DNA of 64,000 nt from Przewalskia tangutica (Eukaryota; Streptophyta; Magnoliopsida; Solanales; Solanaceae). Below the pieces are notes generated by a model, which did not search any database, had not been told where the DNA came from, and worked only from the letters and a program-made list of their open reading frames with translations. Where the stretch lies: NCBI GenBank assembly GCA_029844215.1, contig CM056730.1, forward strand, positions 50,356,924 to 50,420,923. Direction: 5' to 3'. This document shows positions 1-11,354 of this stretch, one piece after another; the first letter of the stretch is position 1; each line of letters begins with the position of its first letter. Both the position numbers and the translations under genes were made by a program.

Positions 1-1560
1 TATCCACGTGAACCCATACAAATAGTGCCTCAGATCTTCAAAGCGTGAATCACTACCGCTAACTCCAAATCATGGGTGGGGTAGTTCCTGCGTGTTTCTT
101 GGTGTCGGGATGCATATGCTATAACCTGCCATGTGCATCAACACATCCCAACCCGATGCCGACGATCACAATACGACATAACCATCCGGACCTCCGGAAG
201 TAAGAACGGGGCGGTCGTCGGTCTCTCTTTCAAAGAATCGAAACCCCGCCACAAGCATCATCCATGAAACTTGGCGCTTCGAGTCACTAGTCAATGGTGC
301 GTAGATAGAAGCAAACTTCTCCACGAACCGATAATATCTGCAAGGCCCGAAATCGCGAACCTCTGCCGGAGTAGTAGGTCAGGCAAGTCCGATCGCCTCG
401 ATCTTGGCGTATCCACCGAATGCCATCAGCCCGGCTAATATGCCCAAGAAACGCCATCAAGTCAACCAAAACTCACATTTGGAAAACTTGGCGCATAATC
501 GCCGGTCTGGAGAATCGGCCAAGGCCGCCAAATGCTCGCGTGCTCGCTCTGGCGAGAATAAACCAAGATATCATCAATGAACACTATCACAAACGTGTCC
601 AAAATGGTTTGAACACTCGGTTCATCAAATCCATGAATACGCGAGCATTGTCAACCAAAGACATGACCACGAACTCATAATGCGTCAGGGTCTCGAATGC
701 GATCTAGGGACATCCACCTCTCGACTCGCACTGATGATAGCCCGATCGCAGATCAATCTTGGAGAAACATCTCGCACCACTCGGGTCGAACAAATCATCA
801 ATCTCGGGAAGGGGTATTCGTTCTTAATGGTCACCTTGTTGTTGCGTAATCAACACACATGCGCAGATCCGCCCTTCTTCTTACGAACAATCTGGCGCTC
901 CCGGGGAGAAACACTAGGCGATGAAGCCGCTTCTCCAAGAAATCTCTAAGCCGATCCTTCACTCTCTCAACTCGGCGGTGCCATTACGTATGGCGGAATG
1001 GAAATAGCCGAGTGTCCGCAATATGTCAATACAAAACTCAATCTCCTCTCGGGAGGATACCGGAGGTCATCCGAAACACGCCCGGGAACTCGTGACTCAT
1101 CGAATCGATGAAAATCTGGTACCGCAGCTTGATATCAAACACCCGAACGAGATGGTAGATATACCCTCTCGCACCATATTCCTAGCCTTGAGGTAGGAAA
1201 TAAACCTACCACCGGCGTCTGGTGCTCCTCCCTCGATAACGGCTCTCAGAAACTGGAACCGCATTACTCTCTCTGCAGTCTACATTGGCGTAGCAGAAGC
1301 TAGCCAATCCATCCCCATAATCACGCCGGTCAATCATCTCCAACTCTATCAAGTCGGCTGGGGTCCGACGTAAACGGTCACAGGACAAGCTCTATATACC
1401 CACCGAGCTACCGAATCACCCATTTGGCGTAGCTACCTCGAAGGGTCTATGGACTCGTGCTCTATCCCTATCCTACTAGCAACAAGGGAGATATATAGGA
1501 CCAGTAGAACCGGATCTATCAAAGCATACACATCAAACCCGAACCGATAAGGTACGTGGC
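1..1560 (-). pseudogene. Element A pol remnant (protease, RT, start of RNase H)
   Basis: The clearest piece is 287-469, where the translation holds the end-of-RT motif VDLMAFLGHIS followed by a degraded version of the RT/RNase H linker. The matching part of D reads AFLGHIV and DLPRPTTPAEVR. Around 1206-1388 the protease flank DLIELEMID is readable, which in D precedes a degraded DVIMGMDW-like motif. No frame stays open longer than about 90 codons. The product would have been the enzyme part of the gag-pol polyprotein of a Tekay/Del-type gypsy element. It is non-functional as written. Loss of single bases at CAG/CTG makes it unclear how much of the decay is real. Confidence 0.7.
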
Positions 1561-1599
1561 GACATCGGTGAGGCCTCCGATCTGTCGGTGGACAAAGCA

Positions 1600-2846
1600 T
1601 ATACGCGGTTCAGGACCGCTAGAATCGACTCGCGCCACGACCGCCGCGCGACCGCTGATCCATGTGTACCTTGCCCTCGGGCGAGTAGCTGTCGGGGATG
1701 AAGAAGCGGCAGACCACGTAGGTGAGCCACTACCACCGCGCCCGGTCTGACAAACTCGCAAAGTGACCACGCGGCCACAAGTATAGCAAGCTCGGTACGG
1801 CTCCCGAATGGTATTCGCCACAACGGGCTGAAAGCGGACCTCGAGCGGTTAGCACCCTGCTACCGGAAATCAAAGTCTGGGGCCACGACCGCCCGACCGC
1901 TCTGTTGTCTTGAAAATGAGGTAGAGCGCTCGCGCTGGTGTGGTGCACCGACTTCTGGCGATGCCGCCACGAGGACCACCAAAAGAACCGGCCGTCTTGG
2001 CGCCTTCTTCTGGCGATATCGCTCTACCCGGCGGTCTCTACGCCTCACATCCGGTGCATGAGCTCGCATACGGGTTATGTCCATGCTGGTGAAGGACACA
2101 CCCGCAAGACTCGGCCATGTAATCATCTAGCCCAGTGACATAGCGATGCACCACGTCCTCCATCTGCTACGGTCACGAGGGACATATCGAGCCAAAGAAT
2201 CAAACTCGACATTATAATCCCTCACTGTGCGTCCTCCCTGCCTCAGCAACAAGAATCTATCAGCTCGTGCCCTCCTCATCTGCGGAGGCAAGAAGTGTGT
2301 GAGAAAAGCCTCTGAAAACTCATCCCATACTGCTGGAGGTGCATGCTCTCCCCGGGAAAGCTCCCATGAATCAAACCAATCGACTGCGGTATCACGCAGC
2401 CGATGCGAACCGAATGTCACAGCCTCAGTCTCTGAAGCCCTGATCACCCGCATAATCCTCTGCAGCTGACGGATGAACTCCTGCGGATCATCCTCCGGCC
2501 TCGACCCGTAAAACTCTGGCGGGCTACAACTCAAGAAATCTCGTAGCCTCAAACTATCGCCTCGGGTGCACTACGGTGCGGCGAGTGGAGGCTGAACATC
2601 GCGTCCAGCCTCTCTCCGTGTCGGGCCACAACTTTAGCCAATAGCTGGGCCATCTCCTTGTACCCTAACTCCTCCGCCCCAGGCTGTGGGACATGAGGTG
2701 TGGGTACTGTGGTCTCTGCTGGGGCCAGCGGCGTCATAGAACTCGCCGTCTCGTATGGATCGGGCACGAGCCTCGTAACTCTGGGTGTCTGCTAGCGACT
2801 CCGCCATTTGCCTTGCCTACGGGCGGGTTGCCTTACGTGGAGGCAT
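1600..2846 (-). pseudogene. gag: Element A gag (capsid/nucleocapsid), frameshifted
   Basis: The start codon at 2846-2844 opens a basic N-terminus also seen in B, D and E (MPxR followed by KATR-like residues). The capsid core is open at 2127-2552: RLRDFLSCSPPEFYGSR, then DTAVDWFDSW, FLTHFLPPQMRRARADRFL, GGRTVRDYNVEFDSLARYVP. This matches the retrotransposon gag domain, which assembles the virus-like particle in the cytoplasm. A CCHC-like knuckle is recognisable near 1730-1823 (ACYTCGR) but its second half is out of frame. The 3' end is approximate. It lies directly downstream of the primer site and leader, as expected for gag. Confidence 0.8.
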
Positions 2847-3033
2847 AATCGCATACGGAAAGGAATACGTTAGAGGGTCCAACCTATAACACGACTCTAA
2901 AGCACGATCTCGTAATGAGAAGAATGGAAACCAATCCTAAATATCCTATAGCCTCACGATTATTGGTGTGGTGCACAACACAGATAATCAAGACTTACTA
3001 GATACGATGCGTAGACACTTTCCGAGGATTAAT

Positions 3034-3045
3034 CGCTCGATACCA
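3034..3045 (-). promoter_or_regulatory. Primer binding site of element A (initiator Met-tRNA type)
   Basis: Read on the minus strand this is TGGTATCGAGCG, four bases after the LTR end. The canonical tRNA-iMet complement, as seen in B, is TGGTATCAGAGC. The missing A of CAG is probably a consensus error because a primer site with that gap would prime poorly. Confidence 0.8.
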
Positions 3046-4224
3046 CTTTTGTCATGACCGTTCAGGGGCGTGATCGTGCCTTCCGGGGCACCCAAGTAGT
3101 CATACATCGAGTAACGGCGGAATATAAAACAAGACAGAAATTGCTTTATAAAATAAGACACGCTTTATCGATGAAAAGCTTGCCTTTCGGCATAATATAA
3201 ATAACTCAAGTTTTGCGATTACATCCCAACTGCATAATAGTACTACAGACCTCTAGGAAGTAAAACTCTATGGCGGGACAGGGCCCGCCATACCTGATGT
3301 ACAAAACTATCTACAATACAGGAGATCATACCCAAGTAGAGCCTCGGAGAAGATGGAGCTCGACACCAACGCAAAGATCCTAAGGATGTGGATCTAGCAC
3401 TGCTGCCCTTACTGCGGCATGAACGCAGCCCAAGGAGGTCGAGATAACAGTACCAGTATGTGAAACTATAAAGTACTTTAAAATGAAATCAAAGTATTTA
3501 AAACCTTTTCACAAATACAATCGCTCAATTGCACATAGTGCCACATCACAAACAATAACGGTAATAGAAAATCAGAATGTGTCTATTCTAGGCGCGAATG
3601 ATCGGGCAAGGCCAATCGCCCATAGTATCATTCTCGTGCCTAGTCCCGGACTTCCGCACTCGCATAGGTCCCACATGCACTGCATGAGATATTTCTCGAT
3701 CGGGGCAGCTAACCCCAGATCCGCCTAGGCTCCCGCAGCCCGCATAGCCTCAAAAGACCGCATAGTCTCAACAGACCGCATAGTGAGTCCCCGCATCGCT
3801 AAACGCCGGAATGATCAATCGAGCATACCGCTGCTCGCATAGTCTCACGCATCGCATAGCCGTATAGACCGCATCAAGTGGGCAAGCCCTCGTATAACAA
3901 ATGGGGGTAGGTGATACAATAACAGTACAATGGACTTAACGGTTAGCAACGTAAGCACAGCAAGAAACACCCCCAGACACATCATTACAATACAAAAACA
4001 CATGTAGCATCATAACATGTCTACTTATCAAACAATCTTACTATACTTAACAGAAATCAATACAAGGCTTTTATAAGCAAACAAGTAAATTCCTTTTATC
4101 TTCTTAAGTCATATACCTAACTTCCCATAAAGCTAGTATAACTCTTAAGCTTTTGTTTTAAAACCAAATATTTATCTTCTGTTAAAAATGATCGATATTC
4201 TTTTGAAATGTTTTCATTTCTTTG

Positions 4225-4332
4225 TTATTCAGCTTAAGTGAGGCATTCTGTAAGTATTATTCAGCTTAAGCGGAGGCATTGCCATAAGTATTATTCAGCT
4301 TAAGTCAAAGACATTGCCGTAGTTATTATTCG
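4225..4332. repeat. Three tandem copies of a 32-36-bp unit in LTR A
   Basis: Copies begin TTATTCAGCTTAAG at 4225, 4257 and 4291, with a partial fourth at 4327. Two copies of the same unit occur in each LTR of D (about 32805-32885 and 40125-40205). In opposite orientation two diverged copies lie in LTR E near 55523-55575. Copy number therefore varies among LTRs. Confidence 0.75.
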
Positions 4333-5064
4333 ATTAACACATGTACGCTCACCGTACTATATATTGTAAAATATCATGCTTTAGGAAGAATCACATACCT
4401 TCTCAAATAAAACCACCGCCAAGTCAATATGTCGCGCAGAGAGTCACCTATAATAGTCACAAATATCTATCAAAGACTACTCGAGGGTCATTCTAAACAG
4501 GGTTCATAATTCTACTGAAAGTCGGCAGCACAACCCTACCCATGAGCTATGTAAGTTCATCGTGAAAACAAATTCCTATGTGAGTACTGTTCAATTATTC
4601 TTCTTTAAACCCTTCATCGTGATAATACTCAATTCTATTCTCGTGATATTCTTCTAAGTATCTAATACTTATTCTAATACTACAACAATAAGTATTGTCT
4701 AATTGAAAAGGGGGTTATGATTAGTTACCTCGGTAAGCCCAATAATATCCTAGATCACGTCGCGCCTGAGCAAGGTTTAGCTCCTAAGTTGTACGCTCCC
4801 AGAGTCTAAGAAACCTTAGAAGTTCTTCACAACTTCTACTAAGGACTAAGGGATTTGGGCTAGGTATTTTGGGCATTATAACGATACTAGAAGACAACTT
4901 TTCTACCAAGGGAGGGGGTAGATTTCGGCCAGGCTAGGGGTAGGCTCTCGCCACACTACACAAGGGAGGGAAGAGGTGTTGGACGAAAAGCTTAAGGGAG
5001 AGGAGAGGATTTTTAGACTTGGAAGATAACTTTGTGGATGAATAACTCTTCATCTCTAAGGGGG

Positions 5065-5072
5065 TATTTATA
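5065..5072 (-). promoter_or_regulatory. TATA box of LTR A
   Basis: TATAAATA on the minus strand inside CTATAAATACCCCC, about 395 bp from the LTR start. The same box sits at the same place in the LTRs of B, C, D and E. It marks the likely Pol II start, which leaves about 2 kb of R/U5 downstream. Confidence 0.7.
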
Positions 5073-5461
5073 GCTCAAGCCTTGGCCAACCAATGGCCAA
5101 GATGAAGACAAGTGCAAGGCAAGTGTAGGTTGAGGATTAACTAAACACAAATATCCTACCAACCTCGACTTGTGCACAAGGCACAAAAACGTGCCTTGGC
5201 TCTCCATTTCGTCCATGGGCGATTCAAGTCCACCAATGGGAGGTGCAAGTGTTGCCCTCCGTTGGTCCAAAATGTTTCGTCTCTCGGAAAAATCCGCAAA
5301 AATTAGTAATGGCATAGCGGAATTTTCCTACGAAATGTGGAAACGTTTCGTCGGAAACGATTCTTTAAGCGAGTTGTGTACAAAAACGCCCAAGGCTAAC
5401 TTTAAAGCCAAACTTTTTATCGTATTCCCTTACGTACATACTCTGGAAATACGGTATAACA

Positions 5462-8400
5462 CCCCCATCCCCTTTGTGAGGCCTTTTGGCGAGAGGTACC
5501 CTCCTAGTGGTGCTGTGAGAGTACCCCTCACCTTGACTTGTTTTCGTAAAAATACCCCCTTGGTAGAAAATTATTCTCCAAGTATTGTTACTATTCCAAA
5601 ATACCTTGGCCCAAATACCTTGTAGTATTCCAAGGTTACCCCATACTAAAAGCCGGAAATACTATTATACTTCCTTGATCCACAAACCACAGGAAAATCT
5701 TCATAGCCATTGAAGTATTAAGAAGAAGTGCGTAGAACTTCTAAGGGTTGTTTGAGCGGGTTGAGCGCCAGAGTAGGAGCTAAACGTTGCTCAGGATCGA
5801 CATTTAAACTTGGATAATTTTGGGCTTATCGAGGTAAATACTCTTGTCCTTATATTGTAATTGGAAATTACATACTGTAGTAGTATAGAAATGAATATAA
5901 CATTCATAGAAGGATATTACAGAAGAGAATTGAACTGTAATAGAAGGATATTCAGAAAGAATTGAATCAAATCACGTCGGAAGAATATTAAAGAAGAAGA
6001 TTAAATCGTACTTACATAGAATTTGTATTCTGATGAACTTGTGTAGCTTAACGGGTAGGGAAGTGCTGCCCGATTTTCCGTAGAATAGAGAACCCTCTGC
6101 TTAGAATATTCTACAGAGTAGTCTAGACATTGATAGACGTATATGGCCTTTATAGGTTGAATGTTCTGCGAGTAGCATGTTCTACTTGAAAGGTGGACAA
6201 GGCTAGCCGGGTTTTAGCGGTGGAGCGTTTTGCTAATAGTCGATAATCGTCGCGAGGTATGTGATTCTTCCTATCCTCTTGAGCATGATATTTTAAAAGA
6301 ATATATATCTAGTACGGTAGACGTACGTGTGTTAACTGAACGTGGTTTTACTGCGATGTCTTTTGACTTGAGTCTTTATAATAAGAATCTGAAGTATTTC
6401 AAAAGAATTAAGAAACCTTTTTGAAAGAAGAGTAATACTTGGTTTTAAAAGCTTAAGAGTTATACTAGCTTTATGGGAAGTTAGGTATAACGACTTAAGA
6501 GAGATAAAAAGAATGGTTTATTGATTTTAGAAGTTAAGAGACTTGATTTAATTATATTAATATGAATTTTGCTAAAAAGTGTGAAACCTCATTCGTGAGT
6601 AATGAGTACTTGGTTTTTAAAAGGAATAGGGTTTTACTGATTTCGGAAATCAGAATAAGTATCGAACGAACCACTGCAGCGTTAATAAAGGGAAATGTAT
6701 TGACTAATAAAATATTATTAAAACCAGTAGAAACCTCCATCTGCATAGAAGCTAAGATGAGACAAAATGATATTACATGTCCTAGATCATGGCTGCATTA
6801 ATAAGATTGTTATGAACAAGAATAACCTACTCACACATAAGGCATATGTTTCTCAAATTGTTTTAAAAGAGAATTATATTCTTAAGTGATTAAGACTATG
6901 AACTACGAAACCTTTCGAAAATGAGAAACTTGAACATTTGAAATTAGGCAAACTTGAACGTTTGGAAAATAATGTTGTTACTTGATTTTACAAAGGGAAG
7001 TGTTTTGGTTTACTTAAAAAGATAGTCACTCTATTTTTATACTACGGGTATTGTGTGACTTCTGTGAAAGAAACGGATCTTTTAAAGAGTTAATGTATGA
7101 AGTACTTTGGGGATAAAAACCCGAACTTGTTAACATAAAGTAGAAAGTACCTTGTGTGAATAACTTGATTATGTTGGTTTGTGATAGCCTTGTAATACTG
7201 TCTTGTTGATTTGATAAGTAAACATGTTTAGGATGCTACGTGTGTTAGTATCTTGTGATGTTTGTGTAAAGGGGTTTCCCTTGATTGTGCTTATGTTGTT
7301 TAACGATAAGCCGTTATGATAGTATTGTACCACTCACCTCTTGACATGATACCGGGGGTTAAGCTGCCCTCCGATGCGGGGTATACTCAGGCAGTCTGTG
7401 TGACTATGATTCGAGAATACCTCATGCGGGTCCAGGGGACCTATGCGGAGCTACGAGAGTTCCAGGTTAGTGTGCGGCCTATATGGTCATGCGGTCTATG
7501 TGGCCATGCGGACTGCGAGTCCAGGACGATGCCGGGGAGTAGCTACCCTCGATGCGAGGAATACCTCATGCGGGCCTATGTGAGTGGCCTATGCGGAGCT
7601 GCGGGAAGTTCCAGGATTAGACGCGCACATTTGATACTGCGGGCGAGTGGCCAGCTTCGATCATGTGGCGGTCTAGACAGACCTCGTGATACAGTTTATG
7701 ACCTTGTTGGTACTGTGGGTTTTAGTAGTCGGCTATGCCTTCGTACTTACCCCGTACGGTTTTATTATGACACAGGTGGGACCTGGTGTTCATGTGTATT
7801 CCTTGGTGCTTTTATATCATAGACTGCCGGCAGTGAGGAAGGTATTCCACGGGCATGATTGATGTTGTGGGCGTGAGACCCATAGTTATGTTTAAGTGAT
7901 GACTTTGAGGGCGTGAGTCCCTGACTTGACATGACTGCTTATTTATTGTGAACTGTAGTTTGGTTATCATATATGTCTCCTGCTTTATATAGACTACTAT
8001 GATTTCATTCTGATATTTTCATTTCACATACTTGGTACTGTTATCTTGACCTCGCCCGGGGCTGCGTTCATGCCGCAGGTAGAGGTACACCAGTGTTGAT
8101 CCTCGCTCATAGGGTCACAGTTCAGCGTTTGGGAAGCTCCGTTTCTCCGGAGGCTTATCTTGGGTATATTCCCCTGTCGTTGCAGGTACTTACATTCAGG
8201 GGTATGGCGGGGCCCTGTCCCGCCATTGTTGTTATATCTTTCTTAGAGGTCTGTAGTACTGTTGTGGGCAGAGTTTGTAAAAAGGATGTAACTGTTCGTG
8301 TTCAGGTTTTTATATATATATTTATGCCGAAAGGCAACTTTTCCTCAGATAAACTGTGTCTCGTTTACATTGTTTCATGTTGTGTTTTATTTTCCGCTGA

Positions 8401-8471
8401 TTACTCTGATGTATGTCTACTTGGGTGCCCGGGTAAGGCACCAGTCACGGGCCCGGGTTCGGGTCGTGACA
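5462..8471 (+). repeat. Element B 5' LTR, 5' end displaced by element A
   Basis: Position 5462 onward matches the 3' LTR from about 11850 onward and runs to the shared end GGGTCGTGACA at 8471. The U3 part with the TATA box is absent here. A block of degenerate CATGCGG-containing repeats spans about 7380-7640. There is no coding content: short ORFs such as 6230-6424 recur in both LTRs only because the LTRs are nearly identical. Confidence 0.87.
7380..7640 (+). repeat. Degenerate GC-rich repeat block inside LTR B
   Basis: Motifs such as ACCTCATGCGGG, CCTATGCGGAGCT and GTCCAGG recur several times without exact spacing. Equivalent blocks lie at about 13775-14040 (B 3' LTR) and, in opposite orientation, at 28610-28810 and 44260-44470 (C), 32215-32450 and 39545-39770 (D) and 3640-3890 (A). 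In E the same place is taken by a clean 48-bp tandem repeat. Confidence 0.65.
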
Positions 8472-8475
8472 AAAG

Positions 8476-8487
8476 TGGTATCAGAGC
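8476..8487 (+). promoter_or_regulatory. Primer binding site of element B
   Basis: TGGTATCAGAGC, the exact complement of the plant initiator Met-tRNA 3' end, four bases after the LTR end at 8471. It is the only one of the five family members in the window with the canonical sequence. Confidence 0.9.
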
Positions 8488-8677
8488 AGTTAATCCTCGG
8501 AAAGTGTCTACAGACCGTATCTAGTAGAGTCTTGATTATCGGTGTGTTGTGCACCACACCAATAATCAGAAGGCTATAGGATATTTAGGATTGGTTTCCA
8601 TTCTTCTCACTCTGAGATCGTGCTTAGAGCTGTGTTATAAGTTGGACCCCTCTAACGTATTTCTTTCCACTACCGCT

Positions 8678-9640
8678 ATGCCTCGCGTAAGGCAACCCGG
8701 CAGAAGGGCAAGCGGCAGGAGGCTGCGAGTAAATCTGAGAGGTTACGAGGCACAGCCCAATCATCACCGGGTGGTGCTTCATTCGGGAGTTCTGCGACGC
8801 CGATCCCAAAGAGAGTCTATACCGGCAGCGATCCTACTGCGGCCATGATATTTGAACCTTTAGTTCCACGACCTGTAGCAGAAAGTATAGATTGCAAAGA
8901 GACGACCCTGTTACTAGCTAGGGAGTTAGCAACCAGAGAGTATATTATGTACCGATTTATCACGGGTCTTGATGACTATCTAAAGAAAGATTGTGCAAGA
9001 GTAGCTCTTCAGTCAGGCTTGAGCATGTCCTGCGTACGGGCTTATGCGCAGCAGGCCGAGAAACGTAGGGATCAACGGGTTAACCAAGATTAGCAGAAGA
9101 GGGCCAGATCGGCAGGGTCCTTTGGTAACTTTCGAGGCGAATCGCCTCAGCAGCAGACTGGATATACACCTCCGCCAGTGCAGAGTGGTCCTCCACAGGG
9201 TTCAGGACGTTCGAGGCATGCCGAAGTTAGTCAGAGCTCCAGGGCTTTCGGCTCACAGCTATACGTAGGTTCTAGCCAGCCGGGTTCAGTTTTCCCTCAG
9301 TGTTCACAGTGTGGCAGGCGTCATCTGGGGAAATGTCGTATTTTTTTTTTTTTTTTTTTTGGTGTTTGTTTTACCTGCGGCCGTCAGGGCCATGTGTCGA
9401 AAGGGTGTCCTAGTAGGAAGACTCAACCTACCAGATCAGTTGCGGATTCAGTGGTTCGGAGAGGAAGGGGTGCTAGCCAGAGGAGGCCACCCCCACCTCG
9501 GTGTGGACGTTGTGGTAAGTGTCATTGTGGGGAGTGTCGTACTTCTACGACAGCTTGTTATGCTTGCGGCTAGCAGGGCTAGTTTGCGGGGAATTGTCCG
9601 ACCAGAGGTGGTGCGGATGTAGAGACTCAGCCTTCAGGAT
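8678..9640 (+). pseudogene. gag: Element B gag, lacking the capsid core
   Basis: The ATG at 8678 opens the family N-terminus (MPRVRQ). Frames change several times: 8678-8848, 8845-9093 and 9178-9573. The second piece reads ATREYIMYRFITGLDDYL, the end of the capsid region. In E this point lies about 660 bp after the ATG but here only about 250 bp, so roughly 400 bp with the WFDSW and FLPPQMRRAR core motifs is missing. The nucleocapsid keeps a knuckle, CFTCGRQGHVSKGC, interrupted upstream by a 20-T run, and a second degraded knuckle (CYACG). Element C has the same short form. It would not assemble particles alone. Confidence 0.75.
9341..9360 (+). repeat. 20-T homopolymer inside gag
   Basis: Exactly twenty T replace the short T run that C and E carry in front of the GGTGCTTGTT sequence encoding the zinc knuckle. 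It breaks the reading frame and is probably an expansion or a sequencing error. Confidence 0.85.
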
Positions 9641-9721
9641 CAGTGGCTAGTTCATTACCTCCCCTAGCTATGCGCCCAACAGGGCAGGATGGATTAGAAC
9701 GGCAAAGGGGAGTGAAGCGAT

Positions 9722-10480
9722 GAATCTGGTATATCCTTAACCCTCTAGAGATTTGTATGTGTGATAAGATGAGTATATCTTAAGTGTTATGTTCAGATAT
9801 CATTGTGTTAATTGTGATTAGAAATCATGGTTAGTTAAAAGGGTAAGATTGGGGATAAGGGAAAATGTGAGCCTTAGAATGTTGTACGTAGAAACCTTAG
9901 AGGCGAGGCCATCTTGAGTAAAAGATTTATTTTTTATGTTTGACCCCTTGTCGGAGTGCATAATGCACGTGAGATAAATTTGTGTGATAAGTCCCTGAGT
10001 AGTGTGAAATGAAAGAGGGTAGTTGAGCTAAGAAGACCGCTAGGTTTTCGTAACGTGATTGTGAGATTGTTCCGGATCGAGGAACAAAAGTTTTTGCGCG
10101 ATAGCGGGTCGGGTTGAGGACCGATCGCGGGTCAACCCGTGGCCTGTATTGTGGTGGGGTCAGTTCGAGGTGGTCCCGCCAGGTGGTGGGGTCACGAGGG
10201 TGTTAGTCCCAAGTTTAGCTAACCATCGTACGAGTTCGTAGATGCGTTCGACCAGTAGTCGGGCCGAGGGGGTCAGTCCCTCTTGTCTTTCAGTCAGGAC
10301 CGTTTACTCGGTAGAGGGTTATGCGAGATGATTATATAAGGAAGGTTGTAAGGCTGCACGAGGTGCCTACTTTCACCTTATGACGGGCAGGGGAGCCCAG
10401 GTTACGGCTATTTCGTTTTCTGGAAGTATTACCAGGCAGGGTTAGAAACTCAGGTGGGTCTCAGTATCGCATTCGCCCTC
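9722..10480 (+). other. Noncoding spacer of element B between gag and integrase remnant
   Basis: It begins near TATCCTTAACCCTCTAGAGA and includes GCGGGTCAACCCG. Homologous stretches occur in C (about 41741-42270, opposite strand) and E (about 59270-59790) but I find none in D. No ORF with recognisable content is present. It sits where protease, RT and RNase H would be. Confidence 0.6.
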
Positions 10481-10489
10481 GGGCCAGTG

Positions 10490-11080
10490 TTTGGATTTCA
10501 GGGGTAGCTGTGAGGATTGTTGTCTCCTGTTGAGGGAGTGTTTAATAGCTACCATATCAGTATTCGGATATCGCCTTATGACGCCTTGTAGGGGCGGAAG
10601 TGTAATTTGCCGGTCGATTGGTTCGATGATGGCAAGGTTCAGACATGTGGTTCATACTTGGTTCAGCAGGATGTGGATAGGGTGAAGCTTATCCAGAAGA
10701 GGTTATTGGCAGCTCAGAGTCAACAGAAGTCGTGCGGATAATCTGCGTCGACACTTAGAGTTCAGGTTGACGGTGGGTTTTCTTGAAGGTACCACCCCGG
10801 TAAGGGTGTGACGAGTTTTGGAAAACAGAGGAAACTTAGCCCGAGTTACTTTAGAGCATTTTCAGATCATTTGGAAAATAGGCCAGGTTGCCTATAAGTT
10901 AGCATTGCCATCCGACTTAGGAAGCAGTACGTTCGGTCTTTCATGTTGTTATGTTCGGAAAAGTATCGGAGATCCATCCAGAGTGTTCCCAGTTAATGAT
11001 GACCAAGTTGGAGGTAGTAACCCAGAGATTTTGGAAACTGAAACAGTAGCAGAAATGTGGTAAGTTATGAGAAGGAGTTC
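10490..11080 (+). pseudogene. Element B integrase C-terminal remnant
   Basis: The clear part is 10818-11063: KIGQVAYKLALPSDL, then YVRKSIGDPSRVFPVND. This corresponds to the C-terminal fold after the integrase core in Tekay-type elements; D has VGKVAYELDLPSD at the matching place. Upstream, 10570-10690 contains a decayed stretch from the same integrase tail. No DDE core is present and the downstream chromodomain (KVLWRN, EMTWEAEE in D) is not recognisable. It is a leftover of a deleted pol. Confidence 0.65.
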
Positions 11081-11341
11081 GAGTATACGAGGAGGGTACA
11101 ACGAGTAAGGGAAGAAGTGAACATGTGTTAAGAGAATAGAAGTGATCGTTTCTTAAGGGAGTATCGTTTAGACTTTGGGTGGGAGCTTTTGTGATGTTAG
11201 AGGTGATTCCTCGTGGACTTGGATGTAAGTATTTGCGCGTGTGTTATTTTGTGGCCATGTGTGGCATTGGCAACTTGTTTAAGTTAAGAGGAACTTTATT
11301 GTTATCCGTCTTGAGAAGGAACATTCGGGACGAATGTTTCT

Positions 11342-11354
11342 AAGGAGGGGAGAA
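11342..11354 (+). promoter_or_regulatory. Polypurine tract of element B
   Basis: AAGGAGGGGAGAA lies directly before the 3' LTR start TGTTATACC. It would prime plus-strand DNA synthesis. The same tract precedes the 3' LTRs of C, D (minus strand) and E. Confidence 0.85.

Larger units (their letters stand above)
1..5461 (-). mobile_element. Element A: Ty3/gypsy Tekay-like LTR retrotransposon, left part outside window
   Basis: On the minus strand the order is 5' LTR (3050-5461), primer binding site (3034-3045), gag (about 1600-2846), then protease and reverse transcriptase remnants running off position 1. Positions 1-3049 align closely by eye with 35850-38930 of element D, which extends into integrase and a chromodomain, so A is the same autonomous-type family. 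Integrase and the 3' LTR should lie left of the window. The right LTR end (5461) abuts a run of five C (5462-5466) that also occurs in B's 3' LTR near 11854, so A probably inserted into B's 5' LTR with duplication of CCCCC. Coding parts are broken by many frameshifts, some of which may be sequencing errors. Confidence 0.88.
3050..5461 (-). repeat. Element A 5' LTR (2412 bp)
   Basis: On the minus strand it starts TGTTATACCG at 5461 and ends GTCATGACA at 3050, i.e. TG...CA ends. It shares ends and much of its body with the 2.4-kb LTRs of D (31579-34044 and 38931-41370). It has the TATA box near its start, a short tandem repeat at 4225-4332 and a degenerate block of CGCATAG-like repeats at about 3640-3890. 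No coding sequence is apparent in it. Confidence 0.88.

Noticed and set aside
6230..6424. 64-codon ORF found again almost unchanged at 12628-12822
   Set aside because: Both lie at the same place in B's two nearly identical LTRs, so the repetition reflects LTR identity and not protein selection; related LTRs do not keep an equivalent frame.
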